Of a stretch of 64,000 nucleotides of DNA, positions 1 to 9,646 are shown in pieces. How positions within the stretch are numbered: the stretch's first letter is position 1; the number at the start of each line of letters is the position of its first letter. The notes under the pieces were generated by a model, which did not search any database, had not been told where the DNA came from, and saw only the letters and a program-made list of their open reading frames with translations. Where the stretch lies: contig JBHGXS010000040.1 of assembly GCA_041920565.1 (NCBI GenBank), positions 54,256-118,255 of the forward strand, in the 5' to 3' direction. The DNA comes from JAGHKQ01 sp041920565. GTDB taxonomy: Bacteria > Bacillota > Bacilli > Bacillales > Bacillaceae_G. The position numbers and the translations under genes were made by a program.

Positions 1-2
1 TT

Positions 3-470
3 GGTGATTATTTCAATGTAGATACTCGCAACGTCCATGCTTATATCATCGGGGAACACGGTGATACAGAGCTTCCGGTATGGAGCCATGCGAACATCGG
101 CGTACAAAACATCGCCAAGTTCATGGAACGCGACAGCAAATACAAAAAAGAAGACTTAGACCAAATTTTCATCAATACCCGCGATGCGGCATATCACATT
201 ATTCAGCGTAAGGGCGCGACTTACTACGGTATCGGTATGGCACTTACACGCATAACAAAAGCGATCTTGAATAACGAAAACAGCATTTTAACAGTATCCG
301 CTTTATTAGAAGGTGAATACGGACACAGCGATGTGTACATTGGAGTCCCAGCGATCATCAACCGCGGAGGTATCCAAGAAATCATTGAGTTGGAACTAAG
401 TGAAGATGAAAAACAAAAATTTGATCATTCCGTAAAAGTATTAAAAGAAACAATGACACCAGTAATGTAA
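3..470 (+). CDS. ldh: L-lactate dehydrogenase, C-terminal part (cut by window edge)
   Basis: The reading frame is open from the first base of the window and ends at TAA 468-470, so only the C-terminal half (about 155 residues) is visible. The segment contains GEHGDTE followed by PVWSHANI, the active-site His-Asp block of NAD-dependent L-lactate dehydrogenases. The enzyme reduces pyruvate to lactate with NADH in the cytosol during fermentation. The Met at position 123 is internal, not the start. The family is normally about 315 residues, so the start lies roughly 480 bp upstream of the window. A strong terminator follows directly, separating it from the glycogen operon. Confidence 0.95.
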   Translation, partial: GDYFNVDTRNVHAYIIGEHGDTELPVWSHANIGVQNIAKFMERDSKYKKEDLDQIFINTRDAAYHIIQRKGATYYGIGMALTRITKAILNNENSILTVSALLEGEYGHSDVYIGVPAIINRGGIQEIIELELSEDEKQKFDHSVKVLKETMTPVM

Positions 471-483
471 TTCATATACTGAG

Positions 484-515
484 AGACATCTGCAGAAGCT
501 GCAGATGTCTTTTTG
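484..515 (+). terminator. Rho-independent terminator of ldh
   Basis: A 12-bp perfect stem (AGACATCTGCAG / CTGCAGATGTCT) with a 3-base loop is followed by a run of T. It lies 14 bases after the ldh stop. Confidence 0.9.
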
Positions 516-840
516 TGTTTACAATATTTTTTCCTTCTCCTTACGTAAGATTTACATTTTTCGTTTACTATTAACGTAGAAAAGTTTTTTCACTAAAAAT
601 AATATACAGAATTTTCAATAATATATCACATTGTAGATCCTTCTGTAAATTATGAGATATTATTTCAGAAAATTAAACGCTTTCACTAGATTATTCGTCA
701 AAATCCGATTTTTAACGTCGAATAATGACTTAAAACCTTGATTTAACCGTGAAAAACCGTATATTTTTCAGAAAATAAAGAAGGATATTTCAGTTTCTTG
801 GAGTATAATTATATTATTCATAAAAAACATTTGTGCCAGC
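516..840 (+). promoter_or_regulatory. AT-rich intergenic region upstream of the glg operon
   Basis: About 330 bases contain no plausible gene. The sequence is very AT-rich with several TTTCA/GAAA runs. TATAAT at 804-809 could be a -10 box for the glg operon, but there is no convincing -35 box at 16-18 bp, so a promoter here is only suggested. I see no riboswitch-like conserved blocks. Confidence 0.35.
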
Positions 841-852
841 GAGGTGAAGACT

Positions 853-2787
853 GTGATTGCAACTTATCCTACAGAACATGATGTACACTTATTCCATGAA
901 GGCCGCTTGTATGAGAGCTACAAAACTTTTGGGGCTCATTTGCAAGAGGAGGGGGGAGTAAAGGGTACTCGTTTTTCTGTTTGGGCTCCTCACGCATCAA
1001 AAGTCAGCGTGATCGGAGATTTCAATAATTGGAACGGAAACAAGCATGAGATGGAAAAGGTGAATGAAGAAGGAATTTGGTCTTTGTTTGTTCCAGAACT
1101 GGGCGAAAAGGAACTGTACAAGTATGAAATCCATACCGCATATGGACAGGTTCTTCTAAAAGCAGACCCTTATGCCTTTTACTCAGAGGTAAGGCCGAAT
1201 ACTGCTTCCGTCATCTATAATATAGAAGGATATAAGTGGAACGACCAAAAATGGTTCCGAAACAAGAAGAAGAAAAACGTGTATGCAGAACCTGTTTCCA
1301 TTTATGAGCTTCATTTCGGCTCTTGGAAGAAAAAAGAAGACGGAACGTTCTATACATACGCAGAATTGGCAGAATTGTTAATTCCGTATGTACTTGAGCA
1401 TAATTTTACGCATATTGAAATTATGCCGTTGGTTGAGCATCCGTACGATCGTTCTTGGGGGTATCAGGGAACGGGATATTACTCCCCGACAAGCCGATAC
1501 GGCACACCGCAGGAACTGATGTATTTTATTGATCAATGTCATCAAAACGGAATCGGCGTCCTCTTGGATTGGGTTCCGGGGCATTATTGCAAGGACGCTC
1601 ACGGTCTTTACATGTTTGATGGGCAACCTGTTTATGAATACCAAGACCCGCATGTACAAGAAAACCCGGTATGGGGTACAGCCAACTTTGATTTAGGAAA
1701 ACCGGAAGTGCGCAGCTTTTTAATTTCCAATGCGCTCTTTTGGATGAAATATTATCATGTAGACGGCTTCCGCGTTGATGCAGTAGCGAACATGCTGTAT
1801 TGGAAGGCAGGCGGTCAATTTCAAAAGAACGAATATGCCGTGGCCTTCTTGCAAAAATTGAATGAGGCTGTATTTACGGAAGATCCGACGGTTTTGATGA
1901 TCGCGGAAGATTCAACAGATTGGCCGCTCGTAACCGCACCGACGTATGAAGGCGGATTAGGCTTTAACTATAAATGGAATATGGGCTGGATGAACGACAT
2001 TTTGAAATATATGGAATGCGAGCCGGAACATCGGAAGTACATACATGATAAAGTTACATTTTCTTTGCTTTACGCTTATTCAGAAAATTTTGTATTGCCT
2101 CTTTCTCATGATGAAGTCGTGCATGGAAAGAAGTCGCTTTTGAATAAAATGCCGGGGGATTACTGGCGAAAATTCGCTCAGCTTCGTCTGTTATATGGGT
2201 ATTTCATGACTCACCCGGGCAAGAAATTGCTCTTTATGGGCGGAGAGTTCGGACAGTTTGATGAATGGAAAGACCTCGAGGATTTAGATTGGAATTTGCA
2301 GGATTTCGAGATGCATCGCCTCATGCAAAAGTATTATAAGGAATTATCCGCATTATACAAACGATCCAAGCCGTTGTGGCAGCTTGATCATACGCATGAG
2401 GGCTTCCAATGGATTGATGCGGATAACAGGGATCAAAGCATTTTTTCTTTCATTCGAAAAGGAGAAAAGGAAGATGATCTGCTTGTAGTTGTATGCAACT
2501 TTACAGAAAAAGTGTATACGGACTATAAAGTAGGGGTGCCGGCCTTTGCGAATTACAACGAGATCTTGAACAGCGATGCCGTCGAGTACGGGGGTTCCGG
2601 TCAAATCAATAAGAAAAGATTGAAGACGATTCAAAAGCCTTATCATAATCAACCGTGTCATGTGGAAATGACGATACCGCCTTTTGGCGTGTCCATTTTA
2701 CGACCAGTGAAAACAAGGAAGGGGAATACTAGCGATGGCAAAGAAAAAAAAGTGCGTAGCAATGTTATTGGCAGGGGGAAAAGGTAG
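853..2787 (+). CDS. glgB: 1,4-alpha-glucan branching enzyme GlgB
   Basis: GlgB creates alpha-1,6 branches in glycogen. An N-terminal CBM48-like beta domain (about residues 25-115, with VWAPHASKVSVIGDFNNW) precedes a GH13 barrel. All four GH13 motifs are visible: DWVPGH (about 237), GFRVDAV with the nucleophile Asp (about 304), AEDS with the acid/base Glu (about 351) and SHDEVVHG (about 417). I chose the GTG at 853 because GAGGTGA ends five bases upstream; the GTG at 844 would lie inside that ribosome binding site. The length (644 aa) fits the family. The 3' end overlaps glgC by 53 bases, and the extra C-terminal tail (KTRKGN... to GRGKR) resembles what I remember of B. cereus GlgB. Confidence 0.96.
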   Translation: MIATYPTEHDVHLFHEGRLYESYKTFGAHLQEEGGVKGTRFSVWAPHASKVSVIGDFNNWNGNKHEMEKVNEEGIWSLFVPELGEKELYKYEIHTAYGQVLLKADPYAFYSEVRPNTASVIYNIEGYKWNDQKWFRNKKKKNVYAEPVSIYELHFGSWKKKEDGTFYTYAELAELLIPYVLEHNFTHIEIMPLVEHPYDRSWGYQGTGYYSPTSRYGTPQELMYFIDQCHQNGIGVLLDWVPGHYCKDAHGLYMFDGQPVYEYQDPHVQENPVWGTANFDLGKPEVRSFLISNALFWMKYYHVDGFRVDAVANMLYWKAGGQFQKNEYAVAFLQKLNEAVFTEDPTVLMIAEDSTDWPLVTAPTYEGGLGFNYKWNMGWMNDILKYMECEPEHRKYIHDKVTFSLLYAYSENFVLPLSHDEVVHGKKSLLNKMPGDYWRKFAQLRLLYGYFMTHPGKKLLFMGGEFGQFDEWKDLEDLDWNLQDFEMHRLMQKYYKELSALYKRSKPLWQLDHTHEGFQWIDADNRDQSIFSFIRKGEKEDDLLVVVCNFTEKVYTDYKVGVPAFANYNEILNSDAVEYGGSGQINKKRLKTIQKPYHNQPCHVEMTIPPFGVSILRPVKTRKGNTSDGKEKKVRSNVIGRGKR

Positions 2788-3865
2788 CCGTTTAAGCTCC
2801 CTTACGAAAAATCTGGCAAAACCGGCAGTCCCGTTCGGAGGCAAATACCGCATTATCGATTTTACATTGAGCAACTGTACAAACTCAGGTATTGAGACAG
2901 TCGGTGTTCTTACGCAATATCAGCCGCTTGTCCTGAACTCTTATATCGGAATCGGCAGCGCTTGGGACTTGGACAGAGAGAACGGAGGAGTGACCGTATT
3001 GCCGCCGTATTCAGAATCTTCTGGCGTAAAGTGGTATACGGGTACAGCAAGCGCCATCTATCAAAACTTAAATTATCTTAAGCAATATGAGCCCGAATAT
3101 GTACTAATTTTATCCGGAGACCATATTTATAAAATGGACTACTCCAAAATGCTGGATTATCACATCGAAAAAGATGCGGATGTATCCATTTCCGTTATCG
3201 AGGTGCCTTGGGAAGAAGCGAGCCGCTTCGGCATCATGAATACAAATGAAGACTTCGAGATTGTAGAGTTTGAAGAAAAACCGCAATTTCCAAGAAGCAA
3301 TCTGGCCTCCATGGGGATTTATATTTTCAAATGGGCCGTATTAAAGGAGTATTTGGAAATGGATGCAAGAAATCCGGAATCCAGCAATGACTTTGGAAAG
3401 GACGTTATTCCGCTCTTGCTTGAAGAAAATAAAAAACTTGTTGCCTACCCGTTCAAAGGATATTGGAAAGATGTAGGTACAGTTAAAAGTTTATGGGAAG
3501 CGAATATGGACTTATTGAAGGATGATTCATCACTTAATTTATATGAACGTGACTGGCGCATTTATTCTGTGAATCCAAATCAGCCTCCGCAATACATTGC
3601 TCCGAATGCCAACATTGAGGAGTCACTGATCAACGAAGGATGCATTGTAGAGGGAGATGTGAAGCACTCTGTTCTTTTCCAAGGTGTATCGATAGGAGAA
3701 GGAAGCAAGATTGTGGACTCTGTCATCATGCCGGATGCGCGCATCGGAAAAAATGTTGTCATTGAACGAGCTATCATTGCACCGGGTATGGTCATTGAAG
3801 ATAATTCCGTCATTTGCCCTATAAAAAATGTAGAAGACGTCATTTTAGTGGCAGATGAAAATTAA
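2735..3865 (+). CDS. glgC: Glucose-1-phosphate adenylyltransferase GlgC
   Basis: GlgC makes ADP-glucose from ATP and glucose-1-phosphate, the committed step of glycogen synthesis. The N-terminal nucleotidyltransferase domain carries LAGGKGSRL (about residues 12-20), FGGKYRIIDF and SGDHIYKMDY (about 130). The C-terminal third is a left-handed beta-helix with hexapeptide repeats. The length (376 aa) is typical. An AAGGAAGGGG block lies about ten bases before the ATG. The start lies inside glgB in another frame (53-base overlap), which suggests translational coupling. It is the second gene of the glgBCDAP operon and is followed by its paralogue glgD. Confidence 0.96.
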   Translation: MAKKKKCVAMLLAGGKGSRLSSLTKNLAKPAVPFGGKYRIIDFTLSNCTNSGIETVGVLTQYQPLVLNSYIGIGSAWDLDRENGGVTVLPPYSESSGVKWYTGTASAIYQNLNYLKQYEPEYVLILSGDHIYKMDYSKMLDYHIEKDADVSISVIEVPWEEASRFGIMNTNEDFEIVEFEEKPQFPRSNLASMGIYIFKWAVLKEYLEMDARNPESSNDFGKDVIPLLLEENKKLVAYPFKGYWKDVGTVKSLWEANMDLLKDDSSLNLYERDWRIYSVNPNQPPQYIAPNANIEESLINEGCIVEGDVKHSVLFQGVSIGEGSKIVDSVIMPDARIGKNVVIERAIIAPGMVIEDNSVICPIKNVEDVILVADEN

Positions 3866-3901
3866 ACAGGACGAAAATGAACAGAAAAGGAATGAGACGT
3901 G

Positions 3902-4927
3902 ATGAATCAATCTATGTTAGGGATTATTAATGCAACAAAAGAATTTGAATCGTTAGAGGAAATTACCTTTCATCGTTCGCTGGCTGCCCTTCCGTTTGGC
4001 GGACGATACCGCTTAATTGACTTCGCGTTGTCAAATATGGTGAACTCCGGCATTCACAGCGTGGCGATTTTCACCGGTCACGGAAACCGTTCGCTTATGG
4101 ACCATGTCGGTTCAGGAAAGCAATGGGACTTGGATCGAAAACGAGACGGTTTGTTTGTGTTTACTCCAAACAATCAATGCCGGGAAGAACAGTTCGGTTC
4201 CTTTACGCATTTTGCACGAAACATTGATTATTTTTTGCGCAGCAAACAAACGTATGTCGTTATCACGAATTGCCATACAATCAGCGCTATGAATTTTAAA
4301 CCAATTTTAGCAAGACATATCGAAACAGGCGCAGACGTAACGGAAGTATGTTATGAGGGAAAATCGTTGCGCACTTATATTCTGAAAAAAGAGCTTCTAT
4401 TGAACTTGTTTGAACAATACAAAGATCAAGGGTATTACAGCATGATCGACTTAGTGAGAGAAAAGCGTGATTCTTTACGTATTCTGCCTTATGAATATAC
4501 AGGGTATGTAGCCGTCATCGACTCCATTGAAAGCTACTATAAATACAGCATGGAAATTTTACAACCGGAAATTTGGAAGCAGCTGTTCGTGAAGGATGCG
4601 CCGGTGTATACAAAGGTAAAAGACGAACCGCCGACACGTTACGGCAAAACTGCAAAAGTAACGAATTCCATGATTGCGAACGGGAGCATTATTGAAGGGA
4701 ACGTAGACAACAGCATCATCTTCCGTTCTGTGAAAATCGGAAAAGGCTCCGTAGTTCGCAACTGTATCATTATGCAAAAGAGCCAAATTGGAGAGAATTG
4801 TATACTAGACGGTGTAATTATCGACAAGGATGTTAAAATTGAGGATGGAACTGCATTGACAGGAAACAGCCGGTCTCCGCTTGTCGTTCCAAAAGGTACA
4901 GTACAAGGAGCGTTGATGAATTCGTGA
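3902..4927 (+). CDS. glgD: GlgD, ADP-glucose pyrophosphorylase-like subunit
   Basis: This is a GlgC paralogue of about 341 residues. The fold is the same (LPFGGRYRLIDFALSN near residue 34, C-terminal hexapeptide beta-helix), but the N-terminus reads GIINATKEFESLEE. The catalytic GGKG(S/T)RL loop of GlgC is therefore absent. In Bacillus and Geobacillus, GlgD is a non-catalytic partner that stimulates GlgC in a heteromer; that role is inferred here. A GTG at 3899 directly precedes the ATG at 3902, and either could be the start after the AAAAGGA at 3885-3892. Its stop overlaps the GTG start of glgA. Confidence 0.93.
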   Translation: MNQSMLGIINATKEFESLEEITFHRSLAALPFGGRYRLIDFALSNMVNSGIHSVAIFTGHGNRSLMDHVGSGKQWDLDRKRDGLFVFTPNNQCREEQFGSFTHFARNIDYFLRSKQTYVVITNCHTISAMNFKPILARHIETGADVTEVCYEGKSLRTYILKKELLLNLFEQYKDQGYYSMIDLVREKRDSLRILPYEYTGYVAVIDSIESYYKYSMEILQPEIWKQLFVKDAPVYTKVKDEPPTRYGKTAKVTNSMIANGSIIEGNVDNSIIFRSVKIGKGSVVRNCIIMQKSQIGENCILDGVIIDKDVKIEDGTALTGNSRSPLVVPKGTVQGALMNS

Positions 4928-6369
4928 AAGTTTTATTTGCATTATCGGAGTGCGTCCCGTTTGTAAAGTCGGGCGGCCTTGCCGACGTAGCGGGCGCTCT
5001 TCCGAAACAACTAAAGAAGCTTGGTGTCGAAGTACGGGTCATATTACCATACTACAGTTTAATTTCTGAGAAATTGCGCAGCCAATGCGAGCTGCAGAAG
5101 GTCATCTATGTTTCGCTCGGATGGCGCAATCAATATTGCGGGATCTTTCAAACGGAGCATGATGGCATTACCTATTATTTATTGGATAATGAGTACTATT
5201 TTAAAAGGGATTCGTTATACGGACATTATGATGACGGGGAGCGTTTTTCCTTTTTCTCCAAAGCAGTGTTGGAATGTATTCCGCACTTGGATTTTATCCC
5301 TGACGTCATCCATTGTCACGATTGGCATACAGCGATGGTGAATTTTCTATTAAATGCTCACTATCGTCATAACCCGGTGTATGCAAACATGAAAACGGCA
5401 TTTACCATTCATAATCTTCAGTTCCAGGGTGTGTTTCCGCGGGAAGTGATGCATGATTTACTGGGGCTTGGTGATGAGTATTTTACCAGCGAGCAGCTCG
5501 AATTTTACGGCAATATCAATTTTATGAAGGGCGGCATCATTGCTTCTGATGTGATCACAGCAGTGAGCCCGACGTATAAAGAGGAAATTCAGTACCCGTA
5601 TTTTGGCGAGAATTTAGACGGGTTGCTTAGAAAGTATAATTATAAGCTGCATGGTATCGTAAACGGCATTGATGATGCTTTTTACAATCCGCGAACCGAT
5701 TCAGAAATTGCGGTTTGCTATGATGAGAACACGCTGGAATTAAAGCAACAAAATAAATTTGCGCTGCAGCGCTATTTCGGATTGCCGGAAAAAGCTGATG
5801 CGCCGATTATTGCCATGGTTACCCGTTTAACGAAGCAAAAGGGATTAGACCTGGTGCGTCATGTCTTTCACGAAATCATGCAGGAAGATATACAGTTTAT
5901 TGTTCTTGGTTCCGGCGATAAGCAATACGAGGACTTCTTTTTAGAAATGGCCTATCATTATCCGGAAAAAGTGAAGGTGTATATCGGCTTTAATGAAGCT
6001 TTAGCGCATCAAGTGTATGCGGGAGCCGATTTGTTTTTAATGCCGTCACAGTTTGAGCCGTGCGGATTAGGGCAATTGATTGCATTGCAATACGGTGCGC
6101 TGCCGATCGTAAGAGAAACAGGCGGCTTAAATGATACGGTTCAATCTTACAATGAGGAAACAGGGGAAGGAAACGGATTCAGCTTTTCCAATTTCAATGC
6201 CCATGACATGCTGAACACAATACGGAGAGCTGTTCATTTTTATCATCGGCCGGACATTTGGAACACTTTAGTGAAAAGAGCCATGATTCAAGATTACAGT
6301 TGGCTTCAGTCTGCGAAACAATATAAGGAGCTGTACGAGCAATTGGTAGCTGGCTCATCTAAGGGGTGA
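4924..6369 (+). CDS. glgA: Glycogen synthase GlgA (ADP-glucose dependent)
   Basis: GlgA is a GT5 glycogen synthase that transfers glucose from ADP-glucose to the growing alpha-1,4 chain. The N-terminal KSGGLADV motif (residues 15-22) is the ADP-glucose/acceptor-binding signature. The C-terminal Rossmann domain has FEPCGLGQL and RETGGL. The length is 481 aa. The GTG start overlaps the glgD TGA (GTGA), with AAGGAG 13 bases upstream. The stop overlaps the start region of glgP. All five genes run the same way without internal terminators, so one transcript is likely. Confidence 0.96.
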   Translation: MKVLFALSECVPFVKSGGLADVAGALPKQLKKLGVEVRVILPYYSLISEKLRSQCELQKVIYVSLGWRNQYCGIFQTEHDGITYYLLDNEYYFKRDSLYGHYDDGERFSFFSKAVLECIPHLDFIPDVIHCHDWHTAMVNFLLNAHYRHNPVYANMKTAFTIHNLQFQGVFPREVMHDLLGLGDEYFTSEQLEFYGNINFMKGGIIASDVITAVSPTYKEEIQYPYFGENLDGLLRKYNYKLHGIVNGIDDAFYNPRTDSEIAVCYDENTLELKQQNKFALQRYFGLPEKADAPIIAMVTRLTKQKGLDLVRHVFHEIMQEDIQFIVLGSGDKQYEDFFLEMAYHYPEKVKVYIGFNEALAHQVYAGADLFLMPSQFEPCGLGQLIALQYGALPIVRETGGLNDTVQSYNEETGEGNGFSFSNFNAHDMLNTIRRAVHFYHRPDIWNTLVKRAMIQDYSWLQSAKQYKELYEQLVAGSSKG

Positions 6370-6374
6370 GGGAA

Positions 6375-8783
6375 ATGTTCTCCAATAAAGAAAGCTTTAA
6401 ATCTGCTTTTCTTGAAAAATTAGAAACCATGTACGGAAAAAGCTTTAAGGATTCTACTTTACGCGATCAATATCATACGCTTGGACATATGGTCCGGGAA
6501 TACATAAGCTCGCGGTGGATTGCGACAAACGAAAAGAATCGCACGGAAAATAACAAGCAAGTCTATTATTTGTCCATCGAATTTTTACTCGGGCGGCTTC
6601 TCGGAAGCAATTTGCTGAATTTAGGAATACGGGAAGTATGTGAAGAAGGCTTGGCGGAGCTTGGCATCAGCTTGCATGAACTGGAAGAAAACGAGTCTGA
6701 TGCCGGCCTTGGCAACGGCGGATTAGGCCGATTAGCCGCATGTTTTTTGGATTCGTTAGCGTCTTTGGATTTACCAGGGCATGGATGCGGCATCCGTTAT
6801 AAGCACGGGCTGTTCGACCAAAAAATCGTAAACGGCTATCAAGTGGAGCTGCCGGAACAATGGCTGCGTCACGGTAATGTATGGGAGGTCCGCCGTCACG
6901 ACCAAGCGGTGGAAGTGAGCTTTTGGGGAAAGGTAGAAACTTCTGTTGAAAACGGACGTTTGGAGTTTCGCCATACACAAGCAGAAACCATTACTGCAGT
7001 GCCGTATGATGTGCCGGTCATCGGCTATAACACGAGTACGGTCAATACCTTGCGTTTATGGAATGCAGAGCCGTCTCCGTTTCCTCCAAACAGTAAAAAT
7101 GTACTTGTGTACAAGAGGGAAACTGAAGCGGTATCTGAATTCTTATATCCGGATGATACGCATGATGAGGGGAAAATTCTTCGCTTAAAGCAGCAATATT
7201 TTCTCGTATCGGCAAGTTTGCAGAACATCGTAAAGGGATATCGTGAGCGAAACGGCAGCTTAAAGAACTTTCATGAGAAGGTTTCCATCCATATTAATGA
7301 TACGCACCCGGTATTAGCGATTCCAGAGCTGATGCGCATTTTGCTGGATGAAGAAAAAATGAGCTGGGATGAAGCTTGGCATATTACGGTAAACACCATT
7401 TCGTATACAAACCATACCACTTTATCAGAAGCGCTTGAAAAATGGCCGATTCATATATTCCAGCCGCTTTTGCCGCGTATTTATATGATTGTCGAAGAAA
7501 TTAATGAAAGATTTTGCCGTGAGCTATGGAAACGATATACATACGATTGGAAGCGTATCGAGGATATGGCAATTGTGGCTCATGGGCTTGTGAAAATGGC
7601 GCATCTGGCAATCGTCGGAAGCCATAGCGTGAACGGCGTAGCCAAAATTCATACGGAAATCTTAAAGCAGCGGGAAATGCGGTTGTTCTATGAATTTTAT
7701 CCTGAGAAGTTCAATAATAAAACGAACGGGATTACGCATAGAAGATGGTTGTTAAAAGCAAATCCGCAATTGTCCCAGTTAATCAGCGAGACCATCGGAA
7801 CAGAATGGATCCAGAGACCTGCGAAGCTGCAATCGTTATTACACTATAAAACAGATGCCGCTTTTCAAGAAGCGTTTTATCGTGTGAAGCAAGAACGAAA
7901 AGAAATTTTGGCAAAGCGCATTTTCGAACAAAACGGCATTCGCGTAGATGCGAGCTCCATTTTCGATGTGCAGGTAAAACGTCTGCATGCTTACAAACGC
8001 CAGCTTTTAAATGTCCTTCATATCATGTATTTGTACAATCGCTTAAAAGAAGATCCGGGCTTTAAGATGCATCCGCGTACCTTTATTTTTGGCGCCAAAG
8101 CATCACCCGGCTACTATTATGCGAAAAAAATTATTAAACTAATCAACGATCTGGCGGATAAAGTGAACAATGATCCACAAACTCGTGATAGTTTAAGAGT
8201 CATTTTCCTCGAAAACTACCGTGTTTCTTTGGCGGAAGACATTTTTCCGGCAGCAGACGTAAGCGAACAAATCTCTACTGCCAGCAAAGAGGCATCCGGC
8301 ACGGGAAACATGAAGTTCATGATGAACGGCGCCGTTACGGTGGGGACATTAGATGGAGCCAATATTGAAATTAAAGAGGAAGTGGGGCCGTCCAACATCT
8401 TTATCTTTGGCTTAACGTCCGAAGAGGTGTTGAACTATTATCAAAGCGGCGGGTATCGTTCAAGCGATTATTATCATCATGATCTTCGCATTAAAAAAGC
8501 AGTGGATCAGCTGGTAAATGGGTTTTTTCCAAATGCGGGTGATGAATTTGAAGCCATCTACGATTCTCTTATTATTCAGAATGATGAATATTTCGTACTG
8601 CGTGATTTTGCCCCGTATGTGGAGATTCAAGAAGCTGTGGGAAGAGCCTATCAAAACCGTAACCATTGGCTTGCGATGAGCATTTCCAACGTTGCGCAGT
8701 CCGGCTACTTTACAAGTGATCGCACTATTGCCCAATATGCGAACGATATATGGAAAATCAATCCGGCGGAAGTAGTAAGATAA
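6375..8783 (+). CDS. glgP: Glycogen phosphorylase GlgP
   Basis: GlgP releases glucose-1-phosphate from glycogen (GT35, PLP-dependent). The PLP-lysine motif is present in SGTGNMKFMMNG (about residue 645), together with the conserved GNGGLGRLAACF near residue 115. I chose the ATG at 6375 (MFSNKESF) because AAGGGGTGAGG (6361-6371) forms a strong ribosome binding site directly before it; the upstream GTG at 6366 lies inside that site. The length of 802 aa is normal. It is the last gene of the glg operon, pairing breakdown with synthesis, and a strong terminator follows. Confidence 0.95.
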   Translation: MFSNKESFKSAFLEKLETMYGKSFKDSTLRDQYHTLGHMVREYISSRWIATNEKNRTENNKQVYYLSIEFLLGRLLGSNLLNLGIREVCEEGLAELGISLHELEENESDAGLGNGGLGRLAACFLDSLASLDLPGHGCGIRYKHGLFDQKIVNGYQVELPEQWLRHGNVWEVRRHDQAVEVSFWGKVETSVENGRLEFRHTQAETITAVPYDVPVIGYNTSTVNTLRLWNAEPSPFPPNSKNVLVYKRETEAVSEFLYPDDTHDEGKILRLKQQYFLVSASLQNIVKGYRERNGSLKNFHEKVSIHINDTHPVLAIPELMRILLDEEKMSWDEAWHITVNTISYTNHTTLSEALEKWPIHIFQPLLPRIYMIVEEINERFCRELWKRYTYDWKRIEDMAIVAHGLVKMAHLAIVGSHSVNGVAKIHTEILKQREMRLFYEFYPEKFNNKTNGITHRRWLLKANPQLSQLISETIGTEWIQRPAKLQSLLHYKTDAAFQEAFYRVKQERKEILAKRIFEQNGIRVDASSIFDVQVKRLHAYKRQLLNVLHIMYLYNRLKEDPGFKMHPRTFIFGAKASPGYYYAKKIIKLINDLADKVNNDPQTRDSLRVIFLENYRVSLAEDIFPAADVSEQISTASKEASGTGNMKFMMNGAVTVGTLDGANIEIKEEVGPSNIFIFGLTSEEVLNYYQSGGYRSSDYYHHDLRIKKAVDQLVNGFFPNAGDEFEAIYDSLIIQNDEYFVLRDFAPYVEIQEAVGRAYQNRNHWLAMSISNVAQSGYFTSDRTIAQYANDIWKINPAEVVR

Positions 8784-8787
8784 CAAG

Positions 8788-8818
8788 AAAAACTCCTGAG
8801 ACAGTCCAGGAGTTTTTC
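8788..8818 (+). terminator. Terminator of the glg operon
   Basis: An 11-bp stem (AAAAACTCCTG / CAGGAGTTTTT) lies five bases after the glgP stop, with the T-run built into the stem. Confidence 0.9.
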
Positions 8819-8843
8819 CATTCTGCAGGGAAAGGGGAAACAG

Positions 8844-9308
8844 ATGGATAAAACATTAGGCCTATTCATGCAAATCTCATTTCATCACATCTATGATCAT
8901 TATCAGCCCAAATTGCTTCAGGCCATCCAGTCACTTACTGTTGAAGAATTGTGGGAAACCGAAGCGAATGTACAAAATTCGATAGGCGGCATCGTTTTGC
9001 ATATTTGTGAACATCTCAAAAGAAATGCCATGCGCTATTCTAATCGAGAAGTAAGTTTCTCGAAAGGAATTGAAGATTATTTTCCGGGTTTAGCCTTATC
9101 GCCTCAGGAGTTAAGTATTGTTGTACAGGATACTTTAAACCATTGGAAAGATGAACTTGCAAAACTTAAAAATAATAACGGTTTTGGTATAGGTGATATG
9201 CATAGTCTGTATCACTTGGTGGAACATACCGGATACCATTTAGGCCAAATTGTAGACCGGGTAAAGAGAGTGAAATATAGTTCGTTTCAGTTTGCCAAAA
9301 TGGGATAA
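8844..9308 (+). CDS. DinB/YfiT-like metal-binding protein
   Basis: This 154-aa protein looks like a member of the DinB superfamily of four-helix bundles. Three potential metal-ligand histidines are in the right places: one in the helix with VLHICEH (about residue 52) and two in the C-terminal HTGYHLGQIV (about 130), the most conserved DinB signature. Members act as thiol-dependent enzymes or have unknown roles; the substrate cannot be told from sequence. GGGAAAGGGG precedes the ATG. It follows the glg terminator and appears to be its own unit. No partner gene is obvious. Confidence 0.8.
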   Translation: MDKTLGLFMQISFHHIYDHYQPKLLQAIQSLTVEELWETEANVQNSIGGIVLHICEHLKRNAMRYSNREVSFSKGIEDYFPGLALSPQELSIVVQDTLNHWKDELAKLKNNNGFGIGDMHSLYHLVEHTGYHLGQIVDRVKRVKYSSFQFAKMG

Positions 9309-9357
9309 ATGAAGCTGCTCTTAGGTCGATGATTGACAAATGATAGACAGAAAACAA

Positions 9358-9525
9358 TCATTCATAGCTAAGCCCTTTAGCCTCTTCAATCGGAAGAATA
9401 ATGTAGTGCTCTCCGGTTTTCAACCCCAACATAGCTGCCTTATGATCTGCATCTTCCATTGTTTCGGCGTAAGCGGCAATATATTTTGTACCATTTTCAG
9501 CTTTGCAAATGACGAATTGGTTCAT
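9358..9525 (-). CDS. Small uncharacterised protein (55 aa)
   Basis: The minus strand has an excellent ribosome binding site (AAGGAGAGGG, about six bases before the ATG) followed by a 55-codon frame starting MNQFVICKAENGTKY and ending GLSYE. The product is soluble and mildly acidic, with an alternating strand-helix pattern (IAAYAETMEDADHKAAML then HYIILPIEEA). It has no signal peptide or membrane segment. I do not recognise the family. It lies downstream of the convergent DinB-like gene and beyond the broken LysR gene. The strong ribosome binding site and good codon use make it a likely real gene. Confidence 0.7.
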   Translation of the reverse strand: MNQFVICKAENGTKYIAAYAETMEDADHKAAMLGLKTGEHYIILPIEEAKGLSYE

Positions 9526-9646
9526 GAGTGCCCTCTCCTTTTATTTAAATTATCAAGGGTATATAAAATTAAAGATAATATCCAAATGATAGGATTGGCT
9601 AATTTTTTATTTATGTAAACCTACAATGATTTTCATTAAATATAAA

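Noticed and set aside
6566..7228. Several long minus-strand and alternative-frame ORFs inside glgP and other large genes
   Set aside because: They are shadows of GC-richer third positions, lack binding sites and lie wholly inside well-supported genes.
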